Shown here in pieces: positions 15,969-24,583 of a stretch of DNA of 64,000 nucleotides (position 1 is its first letter; every line of letters begins with the position of its first letter). This DNA is from an uncultured Phocaeicola sp. Lineage in GTDB: Bacteria; Bacteroidota; Bacteroidia; Bacteroidales; Bacteroidaceae. Under the pieces are notes generated by a model. That model searched no databases. It had not been told where the DNA came from and was given only the letters and a program-made list of their open reading frames with translations. A program made the position numbers and the translations under genes. The stretch lies in NCBI GenBank assembly GCA_944320815.1, contig CALUIZ010000011.1, positions 30,757-94,756 on the forward strand, in the 5' to 3' direction.

Positions 15969-18900
15969 TCAGTAGTCTCTCTGCATGTCAGCAATCTTTT
16001 GTTGAAGTTTCCTTACCTGCTCTTCCTGCAGCACGCGTTTATATTCGATAGGCACCACCTGAATGAAGTCCTCCACATAGCGGTTCCACTCGTCAAGCAT
16101 CTGGCGCGCCAGCTTCGAGCCGGTATAGAGATAATGTTGCCGTATCAGTTCGTGCAGCTCTTTGCGGTAAGAACTTTCTTCCACCAGATTGATTTCCACC
16201 ATGTCCATGTTGCAGAAGTAGTCGAAGTTGTGATGCCTGTCCCATACGTAGGCGACACCACCGCTCATTCCGGCCGCAAAGTTTCTGCCGGTTTCCCCCA
16301 GCACGACGACGCGTCCGCCGGTCATGTATTCGCAACAATGGTCTCCTGCTCCTTCCACGACAGCAACAGCTCCGGAGTTGCGCACGGCGAAACGTTCACC
16401 CACCTTGCCGTTGACGTACAGTTCGCCCGAAGTCGCTCCATACAGACCAGTGTTACCGGCAATAGTGTTGTCTTCGGCATTGAAGTTGCTGCGCACCGGA
16501 GGCAGAATGGCTATACGTCCGCCGCTAAGTCCTTTCGCAAAGTAATCGTTGGCTTCTCCCTCCAGCTTGAAGTTCACTCCCTTTGTGAGGAATGCGCCGA
16601 AACTTTGGCCGGCACTGCCTTTGAACTTTATGTTGATTGTAGAGTCTGGCAGACCATTTTCGCCATACTTTGAGGCAATCACTCCGCCCAGCATTGTGCC
16701 CACTGCACGGTCCGTATTCTTGATGGCATAGTCGAGGTTCACCTCCTTCTGTTCTTCCATGGCACGACGGGCCGAGCCTATTATCTGACGGTCGAGTATG
16801 CCTTCCAGTTCATGAGGCTGTCCTGTCGTGTGGCACAATGGACATTGCGAATTTTCTTTGAAGAGCAGACGGGTGAAGTCGAGCATCGCTGCCTTGCTGC
16901 CTTTTTCGGCCGGCTTGCGTACAATCAGCTCGGTGTGTCCCACAATGTCATCAAGTTTCGTATATCCCATTTCGGCCAGATATTCGCGAACTTCCTCCGC
17001 GAGAAACGTGAAGTAGTTTGTCAGATACTGATATTTTCCCATGAAATGCCGGCGGAGTTCCGGATTTTGTGTCGTCACTCCGAGCGGGCATGTGTTCAGG
17101 TTGCACTTCCGCATCATGACACAGCCGAGCACAATGAGCAGCAATGTGCCGAAGCCGAATTCCTCCGCGCCCAGCAACGACATGAGTATGATGTCGCGCC
17201 CGGTTTTCAACTGCCCGTCCACCTGCAGCCGCACATGTCCGCGGAGACCGTTTCTGACAAGTGTCTGCTGCGTTTCGCTGATACCTATTTCAGGCGGAAT
17301 GCCGGCAAAGCGCATGCTGGATGCCGGACTTGCACCTGTCCCTCCTTCCGCACCAGATATGACGATGAGATCCGCTTTGGCTTTCGCCACCCCGGCGGCA
17401 ATGGTTCCCACACCGCTTTCAGCCACCAGCTTGACGCTTATCATCGCCTTCGGATTGACGTTCTTGAGGTCGAAGATGAGCTGTGCCAGGTCTTCTATGG
17501 AGTAGATGTCATGGTGTGGCGGCGGTGAAATGAGCGATATTCCGGGAATGGAATGCCGTGTCTTGGCTATCACTTCATCAACCTTGAATCCTGGAAGCTG
17601 GCCTCCTTCACCAGGTTTTGCACCTTGTGCCACCTTGATTTGTATTTCTTCGGCATTCACGAGGTATTCGGTTGTCACCCCGAAACGTCCCGAAGCCACC
17701 TGCTTTGTTTTGCTTGAGAGTGATATTCCGTCTATCTGTGTGTGGAAACGTTCGTTGTCCTCGCCGCCTTCTCCCGTGTTCGAACGTGTACCGAGCTTGT
17801 TCATGGCCAGGGCGATAGCTTCATGCGCTTCTTTGGAGAGTGCCCCGAAACTCATTGCTCCTGCCACAAAATGTTTCACTATGGAACTTACCGGCTCTAC
17901 CTTGTCTATGTCTACAGGTACGGCGGCACGCTTGAAGTCGAGGAAGTCGCGGATGAAGATGGCATCCTCCTTGTCATCCACAAGTTTCGTGAATTCCTTG
18001 TATTTTTTGTAGTCACCCGTTCTTGTGGCAAGTTGGAGCGTTGCTATGGTTTCCGGATTCCAGGCATGCCGTATTCCGTCCTTACGATAATGGAACTGTC
18101 CCTGGTTCGGAAGGAAGTCGGTTTCAGCCTTGCGGACGAATCCCGCATCGTGCATTGCCACGGCATCTCTGGCTATCGTTTCCAGACCTATTCCCCCGAC
18201 GGTAGACACTTCTGTGCCGAAATATGCTTTCAGAAGACTCTCTGAAAGGCCGACAGATTCGAAAATCTTCGCCCCTCTGTATGAACGTATGGTGGAGATG
18301 CCCATCTTCGCCATGATTTTGAGCAACGCTTTCTTCACGGCTTTGATATAGTTCGCTTCGGCAGTTTCATAGTCTTCCTGCACTTTCTGCCGTCTCACGA
18401 GGTCATCGAGAATGGCAAACACCATATAAGGGCACAGTGCCGACGCTCCGTAGCCAAGCAGAAGGGCAGCGTGCATGGTTTCCTTTATTTCGCCGCTTTC
18501 CACGATGAGGGCGGTCTGGACGCGTTTCCCCACAGATATGAGATAGTGATGCACGGCACTGACGGCCAGGAGTGACGGTATGGCGGCATGAGTCTCGTCG
18601 ATGTCGCGGTCGGAAAGGATGATGTAGTTGTAGCCTTCATCCACACATCGGGCGGCTTCCTTGCACAGCGTGTCGAGTGCGGAGCGCAATCCGTCCTCTC
18701 CTTTGGCGCATTCGAAAAGCATCGGCAGCTTCACCGTGTTGAATCCTTTGTAGCGTATGTTGCAAAGGATGTCGAGCTGGGTGTTGTTCAGTATGGGATG
18801 GGGGAGGCGCACCATCTTGCAGTTCGATTCGTCAGGGAGAAGTATTCCCGACCCCACTCGCCCTATATATTCCGTGAGCGACATGACGAGGCTTTCGCGG

Positions 18901-20447
18901 ATGGAATCAATGGCAGGGTTGGTCACCTGGGCAAACTGCTGGCGGAAGTAGTTGAACAGCGGTTGGGGCCGGTCGCTGAGTACGGCCAGCGGGGTGTCGT
19001 TCCCCATTGCTGCCGTAGGTTCCTGCCCGTTCACGCACATTGGGATGAGAGTGTTGTCAATGTCTTCTGCTCCATATCCGAACATAAGCTCATGGCGTAC
19101 AAGGTCCGGTACGGAGTTGTTCACTTTACGTCCGCTTTTCAGCTTTTCCAGTTGTATGCAGTTGGTGGAGAGCCATTGGCGGTAAGGATGTTCGGCGGCA
19201 AGTCGCTCCTTAATTTCGCCGTCGTAGTAGATCTTGCCTTCTTGGGTGTCGATGAGCAGAATCTTTCCCGGCTGGAGACGCCCTTTCTCGGCCACCTCCG
19301 ACGGGTCAAAATCCATTACGCCCACTTCCGAGGCCACCACCATCATGTCGTTCTTGGTTATAGTGTAGCGCGCAGGGCGCAGTCCGTTGCGGTCGAGCAT
19401 ACCGCCGGCATAGCGTCCGTCACTGAAAAGCAATGCTGCAGGGCCGTCCCATGGTTCCATAAGGATGGAATGGTATTCATAGAAGGCCTTCAGGTCTTCG
19501 GATATGGGATTCTTGTCGTTGAAGCTCTCGGGCACCATCAGGGCCATGGCATGAGGCAGCGAAAGTCCCGACATCACGAAAAACTCGAATACATTGTCGA
19601 GACTGGCCGAGTCGCTCATGCCCGGCTGCACGATAGGAGACAAGTCCTTGACGTTGCCGAGCACATCGGAACTGAGCACGCTCTCACGTGCCTGCATCCA
19701 TCCTCGGTTTCCCCGTATGGTATTTATCTCTCCGTTGTGTGCCAGAAGACGGAAAGGCTGTGCCAGACTCCATGTAGGGAAGGTGTTGGTGGAGAAACGT
19801 GAGTGTACCAGCGCAAGACCGCTCGTGAAGTATTTGTTAGTCAGGTCCGGATAATATTGGCGCAACTGGAGACTGGACAACATGCCTTTATACACTATGT
19901 TCTTCGACGAAAGCGAGCACACGTAAAAGTCACTGTCATCAATACGACGCTCGATGCGCTTGCGGATGAGATACAGCGTACGTTCGAATTCGGGTACCTT
20001 TTCATCAGTGACACCCGTCACGAACAGTTGTTTGATGTCCGGCTCGCTCGCGAGAGCTGTCTTTCCGAGACATTCGGGCGATGTGGGGACATTGCGCAGG
20101 TGCATCAGCGACAGGCCCTCCCGTTCTATTTCCTCAATCATTACGCTCAGGATACTCTGTTTCCTTCCTGCATCTTTCGGCAGAAAGACCAGTCCTGTGC
20201 CGTACTTCCCTTTTTCCGGAACGGGGATTCCTTGAAGAAGTATAAACTCGTGGGGTATCTGCAGCATGATGCCTGCGCCGTCGCCGGTTTTGTTGTCGGC
20301 ACCTTCCGCACCGCGGTGGCGCATGTTTTCGAGTACTTTCAGCGCGTTGTCAACCAGTTCGTGGCTTTTGTTTCCATGAATGTTGACTACCATTCCGACA
20401 CCGCACGCGTCATGCTCGTGTTCGGCATTATACAATCCATTTCTCAT
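15969..20447 (-). CDS. gltB: Glutamate synthase large subunit
   Basis: The 1,492-aa protein matches full-length GltB. A class II glutaminase domain begins after a short propeptide: EHDACGVGMV puts the nucleophile at Cys15. It is followed by the central domain, the FMN barrel synthase domain with the 3Fe-4S ligands in CVMMRKCNLNTCPLG, and the C-terminal GXGXG beta-helix domain. It converts glutamine plus 2-oxoglutarate to two glutamates using electrons from GltD. A -7 box lies about 52 bases before the ATG. It forms the left end of the nitrogen-assimilation district. Confidence 0.97.
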   Translation of the reverse strand: MRNGLYNAEHEHDACGVGMVVNIHGNKSHELVDNALKVLENMRHRGAEGADNKTGDGAGIMLQIPHEFILLQGIPVPEKGKYGTGLVFLPKDAGRKQSILSVMIEEIEREGLSLMHLRNVPTSPECLGKTALASEPDIKQLFVTGVTDEKVPEFERTLYLIRKRIERRIDDSDFYVCSLSSKNIVYKGMLSSLQLRQYYPDLTNKYFTSGLALVHSRFSTNTFPTWSLAQPFRLLAHNGEINTIRGNRGWMQARESVLSSDVLGNVKDLSPIVQPGMSDSASLDNVFEFFVMSGLSLPHAMALMVPESFNDKNPISEDLKAFYEYHSILMEPWDGPAALLFSDGRYAGGMLDRNGLRPARYTITKNDMMVVASEVGVMDFDPSEVAEKGRLQPGKILLIDTQEGKIYYDGEIKERLAAEHPYRQWLSTNCIQLEKLKSGRKVNNSVPDLVRHELMFGYGAEDIDNTLIPMCVNGQEPTAAMGNDTPLAVLSDRPQPLFNYFRQQFAQVTNPAIDSIRESLVMSLTEYIGRVGSGILLPDESNCKMVRLPHPILNNTQLDILCNIRYKGFNTVKLPMLFECAKGEDGLRSALDTLCKEAARCVDEGYNYIILSDRDIDETHAAIPSLLAVSAVHHYLISVGKRVQTALIVESGEIKETMHAALLLGYGASALCPYMVFAILDDLVRRQKVQEDYETAEANYIKAVKKALLKIMAKMGISTIRSYRGAKIFESVGLSESLLKAYFGTEVSTVGGIGLETIARDAVAMHDAGFVRKAETDFLPNQGQFHYRKDGIRHAWNPETIATLQLATRTGDYKKYKEFTKLVDDKEDAIFIRDFLDFKRAAVPVDIDKVEPVSSIVKHFVAGAMSFGALSKEAHEAIALAMNKLGTRSNTGEGGEDNERFHTQIDGISLSSKTKQVASGRFGVTTEYLVNAEEIQIKVAQGAKPGEGGQLPGFKVDEVIAKTRHSIPGISLISPPPHHDIYSIEDLAQLIFDLKNVNPKAMISVKLVAESGVGTIAAGVAKAKADLIVISGAEGGTGASPASSMRFAGIPPEIGISETQQTLVRNGLRGHVRLQVDGQLKTGRDIILMSLLGAEEFGFGTLLLIVLGCVMMRKCNLNTCPLGVTTQNPELRRHFMGKYQYLTNYFTFLAEEVREYLAEMGYTKLDDIVGHTELIVRKPAEKGSKAAMLDFTRLLFKENSQCPLCHTTGQPHELEGILDRQIIGSARRAMEEQKEVNLDYAIKNTDRAVGTMLGGVIASKYGENGLPDSTINIKFKGSAGQSFGAFLTKGVNFKLEGEANDYFAKGLSGGRIAILPPVRSNFNAEDNTIAGNTGLYGATSGELYVNGKVGERFAVRNSGAVAVVEGAGDHCCEYMTGGRVVVLGETGRNFAAGMSGGVAYVWDRHHNFDYFCNMDMVEINLVEESSYRKELHELIRQHYLYTGSKLARQMLDEWNRYVEDFIQVVPIEYKRVLQEEQVRKLQQKIADMQRDY

Positions 20448-20498
20448 ATTTTATTGCAATTAAATTTCAAATACAACATATTTATATCATATTGATTG

Positions 20499-20506
20499 CA
20501 AAAATA
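20499..20506 (-). promoter_or_regulatory. Bacteroides -7 box for gltBD
   Basis: TATTTTTG on the minus strand, 52 bases ahead of the gltB ATG. No matching TTG is seen 19-21 bases upstream. The rest of the 20448-20761 gap is AT-rich and, apart from the 26-codon open stretch at 20681-20761, holds nothing I can identify. Confidence 0.5.
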
Positions 20507-20680
20507 TGAAAATACTTTCTTTTTGGATTGCGTTTCAGGTGTAAAGTGATAATTATTTTGGTATGGTGTTCGGTTGTATTAATGATTGTTTTAAAACCAG
20601 TGATTTATTATGTAAAGTGTAAGTAAAATGCTTATTTATTGTTTCAATATGTAATATACCCTTGTTTTTATAAAAAATAA

Positions 20681-20761
20681 TCATAATAAAAAGATAGAAT
20701 CCAGTTGCCTGCAGAGTTCTTCAAGGAGTTGACACATTTTGAATACTTCGGGATTAATCCT
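20681..20761 (-). other. In-frame coding-like tail after the AlbA-type pseudogene
   Basis: Directly behind the pseudogene stop the same frame stays open for 26 codons and reads RINPEVFKMCQLLEELCRQL, a helix-like, protein-like sequence, before TGA at 20681. It could be the stump of the next gene of the old operon. The source family is not recognised. Confidence 0.35.
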
Positions 20762-21260
20762 TTATTCTATAATCTGCCAATATCCTTGCTTCCTGCCTCC
20801 TATACGTTTCAGTAAGCCAAGCTCTTGAAGGCGGGAAAGATTGTACTTTACACCATCCTCTGTAATGTTAGAAAGGCTTTCGCTTATCTCTTTTCGGGTC
20901 GCTTCCGGATGTCCTTTTAAGAATGACAGTATAGCTTGCTGTTGTTCCGTCAGGTTTTGTATGGCCTTTTGGGTAGTTTTCTGGTCGCTTTGGGTAATAG
21001 CCCTTTCGGGGTATTCAAACTTGAATGTTGTCCATCAAATCCGCTTCCTCCATGCGTCCGCTCCGCTTGGCATACTTGCGGAACAAATCAAACGTAGCGT
21101 TGTCCAAGTCCTCCGCATTTAGATAAGGCACAGGCACACCTCGCCATTATCCTTTACGCAGGATGCCGCCTTGTGCATTGGCAAAGCCACGGATCCATTT
21201 CTGGTATTCGTCGTACTAAGATTCTTTGAACTCTATGTTTTGGTATTCGGTAATCATCAT
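20762..21260 (-). pseudogene. AlbA_2/Schlafen-type ATP-binding protein, collapsed remnant
   Basis: The ATG at 21260 lies directly behind the preceding stop. The frame reads MMITEYQNIEFKES, then a stop, then YDEYQKWIRGFANAQGGIL: the AlbA_2 DNA-binding N-terminus of Schlafen-like bacterial ATP-binding proteins. A second stop follows RKG. The reading then gives the mid-protein segment NAEDLDNATFDLFRKYAKRS, shifts frame near 21022, and ends with a winged-helix C-terminus (QNLTEQQQAILSFLKGHPEA, then SRLQELGLLKRIGGRKQGYW). At 499 bases it is about a third of the usual gene, with two in-frame stops, a frameshift and large internal deletions. It is not functional. Confidence 0.8.
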
Positions 21261-21904
21261 TTAGTCATCCAATGTATAAGTTTCATCATAAATATCTCTT
21301 AGGTTCTTGCCTTCATACATCCAATATCCTGTAGGCTGAATGGCATGAGTGAGATTGAGCAATTTCTTGGTAATTCCAGTCAATGAATAAACATCACCTT
21401 GATACATCACTTTCTTTTCATCAACTACCGATACTTCAATAGATGGCTCTTTTACGAATACTAAAATATCACCTTTCTTCATTCCCATCTCAAAATAATT
21501 GAGGGGAGGACGCGCGACGAATTGATTTTTTCCGTAGCGGATTTGTCTTCTGTTGTCAGGTCGTTGTCTATCTCTTCTGTGATTTCTTGTGTCACATCCT
21601 CCCGATTAAACAGTTCCAATATTGCCATCGCCTGCTCTGGCTTGATTTGGAAGAACTCGCGATTCGCATTAATCCGATTCGGTGCGAATGCCGTGTGTAA
21701 GGCTTTTTCAATCTTGGCACAATCTGAAGATTTTACCTTGCAAGCATATTTACAATCAAAAGGAACAGGGACGCCCGTGCCATAAAGTTCTTTCATTCGG
21801 GCATCCAAATTATCCCTTGTGGTCATGCCTATTTTTACCAATCCAGGCATAGCGGGGTTAGTGAGGACGTAGACGATTCCGTAATTATTTTGTTTATTTG
21901 GCAT
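21261..21904 (-). pseudogene. GIY-YIG nuclease family gene, frameshifted
   Basis: Upstream part (21904-21479): a GIY-YIG domain with YGIVYVLTN and GLVKIGMTTRD, the arginine in LDARMKELYG and the glutamate in NANREFF. Downstream part (to 21261): MGMKKGDILVFVKEPSIEV to a natural end at YTLDD. The two overlap in different frames near 21515. The upstream frame drifts into SSRVLPSIILRWE, while the other frame reads PPLNYFEMGMKKGD, continuing the family sequence. A one-base loss (or two-base gain) near CGCGCGTCC explains this. The intact protein would be about 214 aa. The nuclease domain is intact, so a truncated 141-aa product could still fold. Confidence 0.75.
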
Positions 21905-21917
21905 AGCAAATCATTTT

Positions 21918-22727
21918 TTAGAATTCTATTTTATCAAATATTGATTTAGATAACCGACATATATCTTTATGGTATTCAAATAATACGCTGATTACATCGG
22001 TCATCTTTATTCTTTTTAAAGTCTCGTTTGAATTATACAATGTCTTTATTCCTTCTTGCAGATTTCCTCTTGGAGGAGTTTGTCTCTTAACAACAATTTC
22101 AGGCAACCGAGATAATGTGATAAAGCAAGCAGTATGTTTTCGCTTGTTTAGCTCTTCATACTCTATCATTCTGCGATGTTTTAAAGTGTTAGCCCATTCA
22201 ACCACATTTTGATTGCTATATTTAGTATTTATGTTAGTCAAATGGCTTTTTGCATGAAAAGATTTCAATTCTTCTTTTATTTGCTCGTTAGGAACAAGTT
22301 CTATAACAATCTTTTTCTTGCACCTACTTAACACGTCCTCTATGTTGTTTAAGGTTAATGCTTCTTTTACTTGTTTATATAATCTATAATATATCCACAC
22401 GACTTGTAACAACATATCAAATGTTGCATTATACCATAATATCGCAGTATTGACAAATTGAGATTGAATCCACAAATGACCTCGTTCGTCGGTATCAGCA
22501 GATAAGTACTCAGGATATTTCACTTGACAAGATGTAATCAAAGCAAAACGAGCTGCACATATTTCATCATACAAATCTTGCAATCGACGGCATGTCTCAA
22601 TTAATATCGCTCTTTCTTTTTTAGACGCTATAATATTCAATTTATAACGAATTTCAGTTCCATTTAAATAGTCTGGAAGCTCCAATAGTTGAAAAGCGTC
22701 TTTAAATGTAGGTATTTGTCTTTCCAT
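21918..22727 (-). CDS. Hypothetical helical protein in the restriction-associated island
   Basis: This 269-aa, probably all-alpha protein has long amphipathic helices, no signal peptide and no membrane segment. Features visible are LIETCRRLQDLYDEICAARF, a Trp-rich stretch around HLWIQSQFVNTAILWYNATF, and a C-terminal helix ending DICRLSKSIFDKIEF. The overall look (a helical bundle on a defence-linked locus) recalls HEPN/Cthe_2314-like proteins, but I see no unambiguous R-x4-6-H catalytic motif. The gene is intact and AT-rich, and lies 13 bases upstream of the GIY-YIG gene. Function unknown. Confidence 0.65.
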   Translation of the reverse strand: MERQIPTFKDAFQLLELPDYLNGTEIRYKLNIIASKKERAILIETCRRLQDLYDEICAARFALITSCQVKYPEYLSADTDERGHLWIQSQFVNTAILWYNATFDMLLQVVWIYYRLYKQVKEALTLNNIEDVLSRCKKKIVIELVPNEQIKEELKSFHAKSHLTNINTKYSNQNVVEWANTLKHRRMIEYEELNKRKHTACFITLSRLPEIVVKRQTPPRGNLQEGIKTLYNSNETLKRIKMTDVISVLFEYHKDICRLSKSIFDKIEF

Positions 22728-22770
22728 CTCTAATATATACCATTCTATACTTTATATACCAAACACTATT

Positions 22771-22872
22771 TCAAATAACGGTTGTTTCGGAATATATGGT
22801 AGAAACAGAATTATCTTCCATTTCAAATCCTATTGCCTGCAATAATTTGCGGAAATTATTTTGTATAATCAT
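22771..22872 (-). pseudogene. 33-codon stump resembling an N6-adenine DNA methylase start
   Basis: From the ATG at 22872 the frame reads MIIQNNFRKLLQAIGFEMED and ends with TGA at 22771. This resembles the opening of Bacteroides type I-like N6 methylase/restriction proteins (MNIQNNFKxLLxALGF type), which run on for several hundred residues. Only the first helix remains; the rest was deleted, joining it to the upstream flank of the 269-aa gene. The position behind RhuM-Fic is where the methylase gene commonly sits. The family call is from memory of the N-terminal pattern. Confidence 0.55.
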
Positions 22873-22930
22873 AACTTTTATCTTGAATGAATGATTTTCA
22901 CAAAGGTAATCAATTGATTTTATTCCATTG

Positions 22931-23914
22931 TCAGTTATTTCTATTAATCAAGTTCACCACCACTTTCACCATCACATCTTTTTCTTCCGTACGGCTTTCG
23001 GCAATCATCAGCGTGAGAGCGACAAGGGTGTTGTCGGCTATGCGTTTCGTACCGTCCGGATTGTAAAGGATGCCATTCCCTGCCATGAACCACAGGAAGA
23101 GCGTGGCGGCAATGCGCTTGTTGCCGTCGCTGAACGAGTGATTTTTTGTAACCAAATAGAGCAACATGGCAGCTTTTTCTTCCACGGAAGGATAGAGGTC
23201 TTGCCCGCCGAAGGTTTGGTAAATCTGTCCGATGGAACTTTTGAACGAATCGTCTTTTTCATGGGCAAACCATTGGCTTCCGCCAAACTTGGCTCTCAAC
23301 TCTTCGATAGCCTGCATAGCTCCCTCGTAAGTGGCGCGGAATTTTGCTTCGTTGGTGGTTTGCTCCACCGCTAGCTGTTGGTAATCGTACTTATCCAAGG
23401 TGTCGAGGGCATAGGCATAGTCGGAAACCACCTCTACCAGATTCAGGGCATCATCGGAGGTCAATGCCTCTTGTGCCTTGACCGTTCTACCCAAGACAGC
23501 TACCAACTGTTTCAACTCCGTATAGCGTTGTTCCGTCAAAGCCTTATTGACGGCATATCCTTTCACCAGATACTCTTTCAGTATCTTGTTAGCCCAAATG
23601 CGGAATTGTGTGCCACGCTGGCTTTTTACACGATAGCCTACAGAGATGATGACATCCAGATTATAAAGGACTGTTTGATAGGTTTGGTCAGCGTCCTTAC
23701 CCATATGTGCAAATTTTGCACATGTGGTCTCACGCTCCAACTCATGTTCCTTATATATATTGTTGATATGTCGTCCGATGACAGTCCTGTCCTTTTGAAA
23801 CAGTTCGGCCATCTGTGCCTGTGAGAGCCACACGGTATTCCCATTCATCCTGACATCTACGGTGGTTTGTCCGTCGGCAGTACGGTAAATTACAATTTTG
23901 TCATTCAAATCCAT
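22931..23914 (-). CDS. RhuM family / Fic-Doc fusion protein
   Basis: The 327-aa protein has two parts. Residues 1-130 are RhuM/virulence-factor-like with a helix-turn-helix segment (VWLSQAQMAELFQKDRTVIG) and KSQRGTQFRIWANKILKEYL. Residues 155-327 are a Fic/Doc domain with the active-site motif H259-S-F-S-D-G-N-K-R267, which is the Doc-type HxFx(D)xNKR pattern. Fic/Doc enzymes transfer AMP or phosphate to protein targets. Such fusions commonly sit beside type I restriction genes. Here the partner methylase is gone but this gene is intact. It follows the XRE gene by 42 bases, and that gene could act as its regulator or antitoxin. Confidence 0.88.
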   Translation of the reverse strand: MDLNDKIVIYRTADGQTTVDVRMNGNTVWLSQAQMAELFQKDRTVIGRHINNIYKEHELERETTCAKFAHMGKDADQTYQTVLYNLDVIISVGYRVKSQRGTQFRIWANKILKEYLVKGYAVNKALTEQRYTELKQLVAVLGRTVKAQEALTSDDALNLVEVVSDYAYALDTLDKYDYQQLAVEQTTNEAKFRATYEGAMQAIEELRAKFGGSQWFAHEKDDSFKSSIGQIYQTFGGQDLYPSVEEKAAMLLYLVTKNHSFSDGNKRIAATLFLWFMAGNGILYNPDGTKRIADNTLVALTLMIAESRTEEKDVMVKVVVNLINRNN

Positions 23915-23956
23915 ATCCTGATTCTTTTTCCTTTCAGCTGTCTCTTTGCCATGACT

Positions 23957-24169
23957 TCATTCTTCTATTCCACTGTTAATCAGTCTTCTCGCGTCCACAT
24001 TCAGGATGGCGGCTATTTTCATCAGCATTTCCAACGAGGGTTGGCTCGTATTAGAACACCACCGGGAAATGGTGGCTTCGTTCTTTCCCAACTGTCCGGC
24101 TAGCCATTTTCCTGTCTTGCCTTGTTCCACTAATACTATCTTTAACCGGTTTATCTTTTCTGTTCCCAT
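23957..24169 (-). CDS. XRE-type helix-turn-helix regulator
   Basis: The 70-aa protein is almost entirely one HTH_3 domain: INRLKIVLVEQGKTGKWLAG, LGKNEATISRWCSNTSQPSL, then MLMKIAAILNVDARRLI. It is a probable repressor or controller of the downstream operon (RhuM-Fic and the old restriction genes), in the manner of control proteins of restriction-modification systems. The ATG at 24169 lies 47 bases after a well-spaced promoter. The gene is intact. Confidence 0.85.
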   Translation of the reverse strand: MGTEKINRLKIVLVEQGKTGKWLAGQLGKNEATISRWCSNTSQPSLEMLMKIAAILNVDARRLINSGIEE

Positions 24170-24216
24170 TTTTTTGTCTGTATTGCAAATATGCGATAAT
24201 AGATTGATGATATTTG

Positions 24217-24248
24217 CAAAGATAGTGTTTGGATACGGAAACGAGCAA
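24217..24248 (-). promoter_or_regulatory. Promoter of the XRE-RhuM-Fic operon
   Basis: TTG (24248-24246), a 21-base spacer and TATCTTTG (24224-24217) fit the Bacteroides promoter pattern. The remaining gap up to the glnN terminator (24249-24494) has frames open on both strands, but neither looks like a protein, so I see nothing else in it. Confidence 0.65.
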
Positions 24249-24494
24249 AACCGCAGTCATAAATTTTTCTTTTTCCGCTCCGCTTTGGAATACGGAGACG
24301 GTCGTGCTCCGCACTTTTTCGGGCATGATTCCGATTGGAGAACCTTTTCGTTCTGAAAGTGAGGCCATCCATTTGAGAGAACTTCCGTCTGCCGTATGGA
24401 AAGCCGTTGGTCGGGATGAAGAAACCCGTTGGTTGCAGTCTGACAAGCGGTTGTTTGTGACATGTTATCCGCTTGTTTTGTGTCGGATGAATAT

Positions 24495-24533
24495 AAAAAG
24501 GGTGCGGAACGGCTTCACAGTCATCCCGCACCC
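24495..24533 (-). terminator. Terminator of the glnN operon
   Basis: On the minus strand GGGTGCGG pairs with CCGCACCC (24533-24526 with 24507-24500) around an 18-base loop, followed by five Ts (24499-24495). It is 50 bases after the glnN stop. Confidence 0.85.
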
Positions 24534-24583
24534 GAAGTTCATGCAGCTAAAGTATGATAAATTCCGGAAAAGATTCTTTTGTC

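Larger units (their letters stand above)
20681..24248 (-). mobile_element. Decayed restriction-associated island between gltB and glnN
   Basis: The genes run in one direction from the promoter at 24248-24217: XRE regulator, RhuM-Fic, methylase-like stump, unknown helical protein, GIY-YIG nuclease (frameshifted), AlbA-type protein (collapsed) and a last coding-like tail. This gene set typically accompanies Bacteroides type I restriction-modification loci, but no complete methylase, specificity subunit or restriction subunit remains. No integrase or flanking repeat was found, so the borders are approximate. Confidence 0.65.

Noticed and set aside
18588..19802. A 404-codon plus-strand frame opposite gltB, with others of similar kind nearby
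   Set aside because: gltB is unambiguous here; the opposite frame has no domain, start signal or context.
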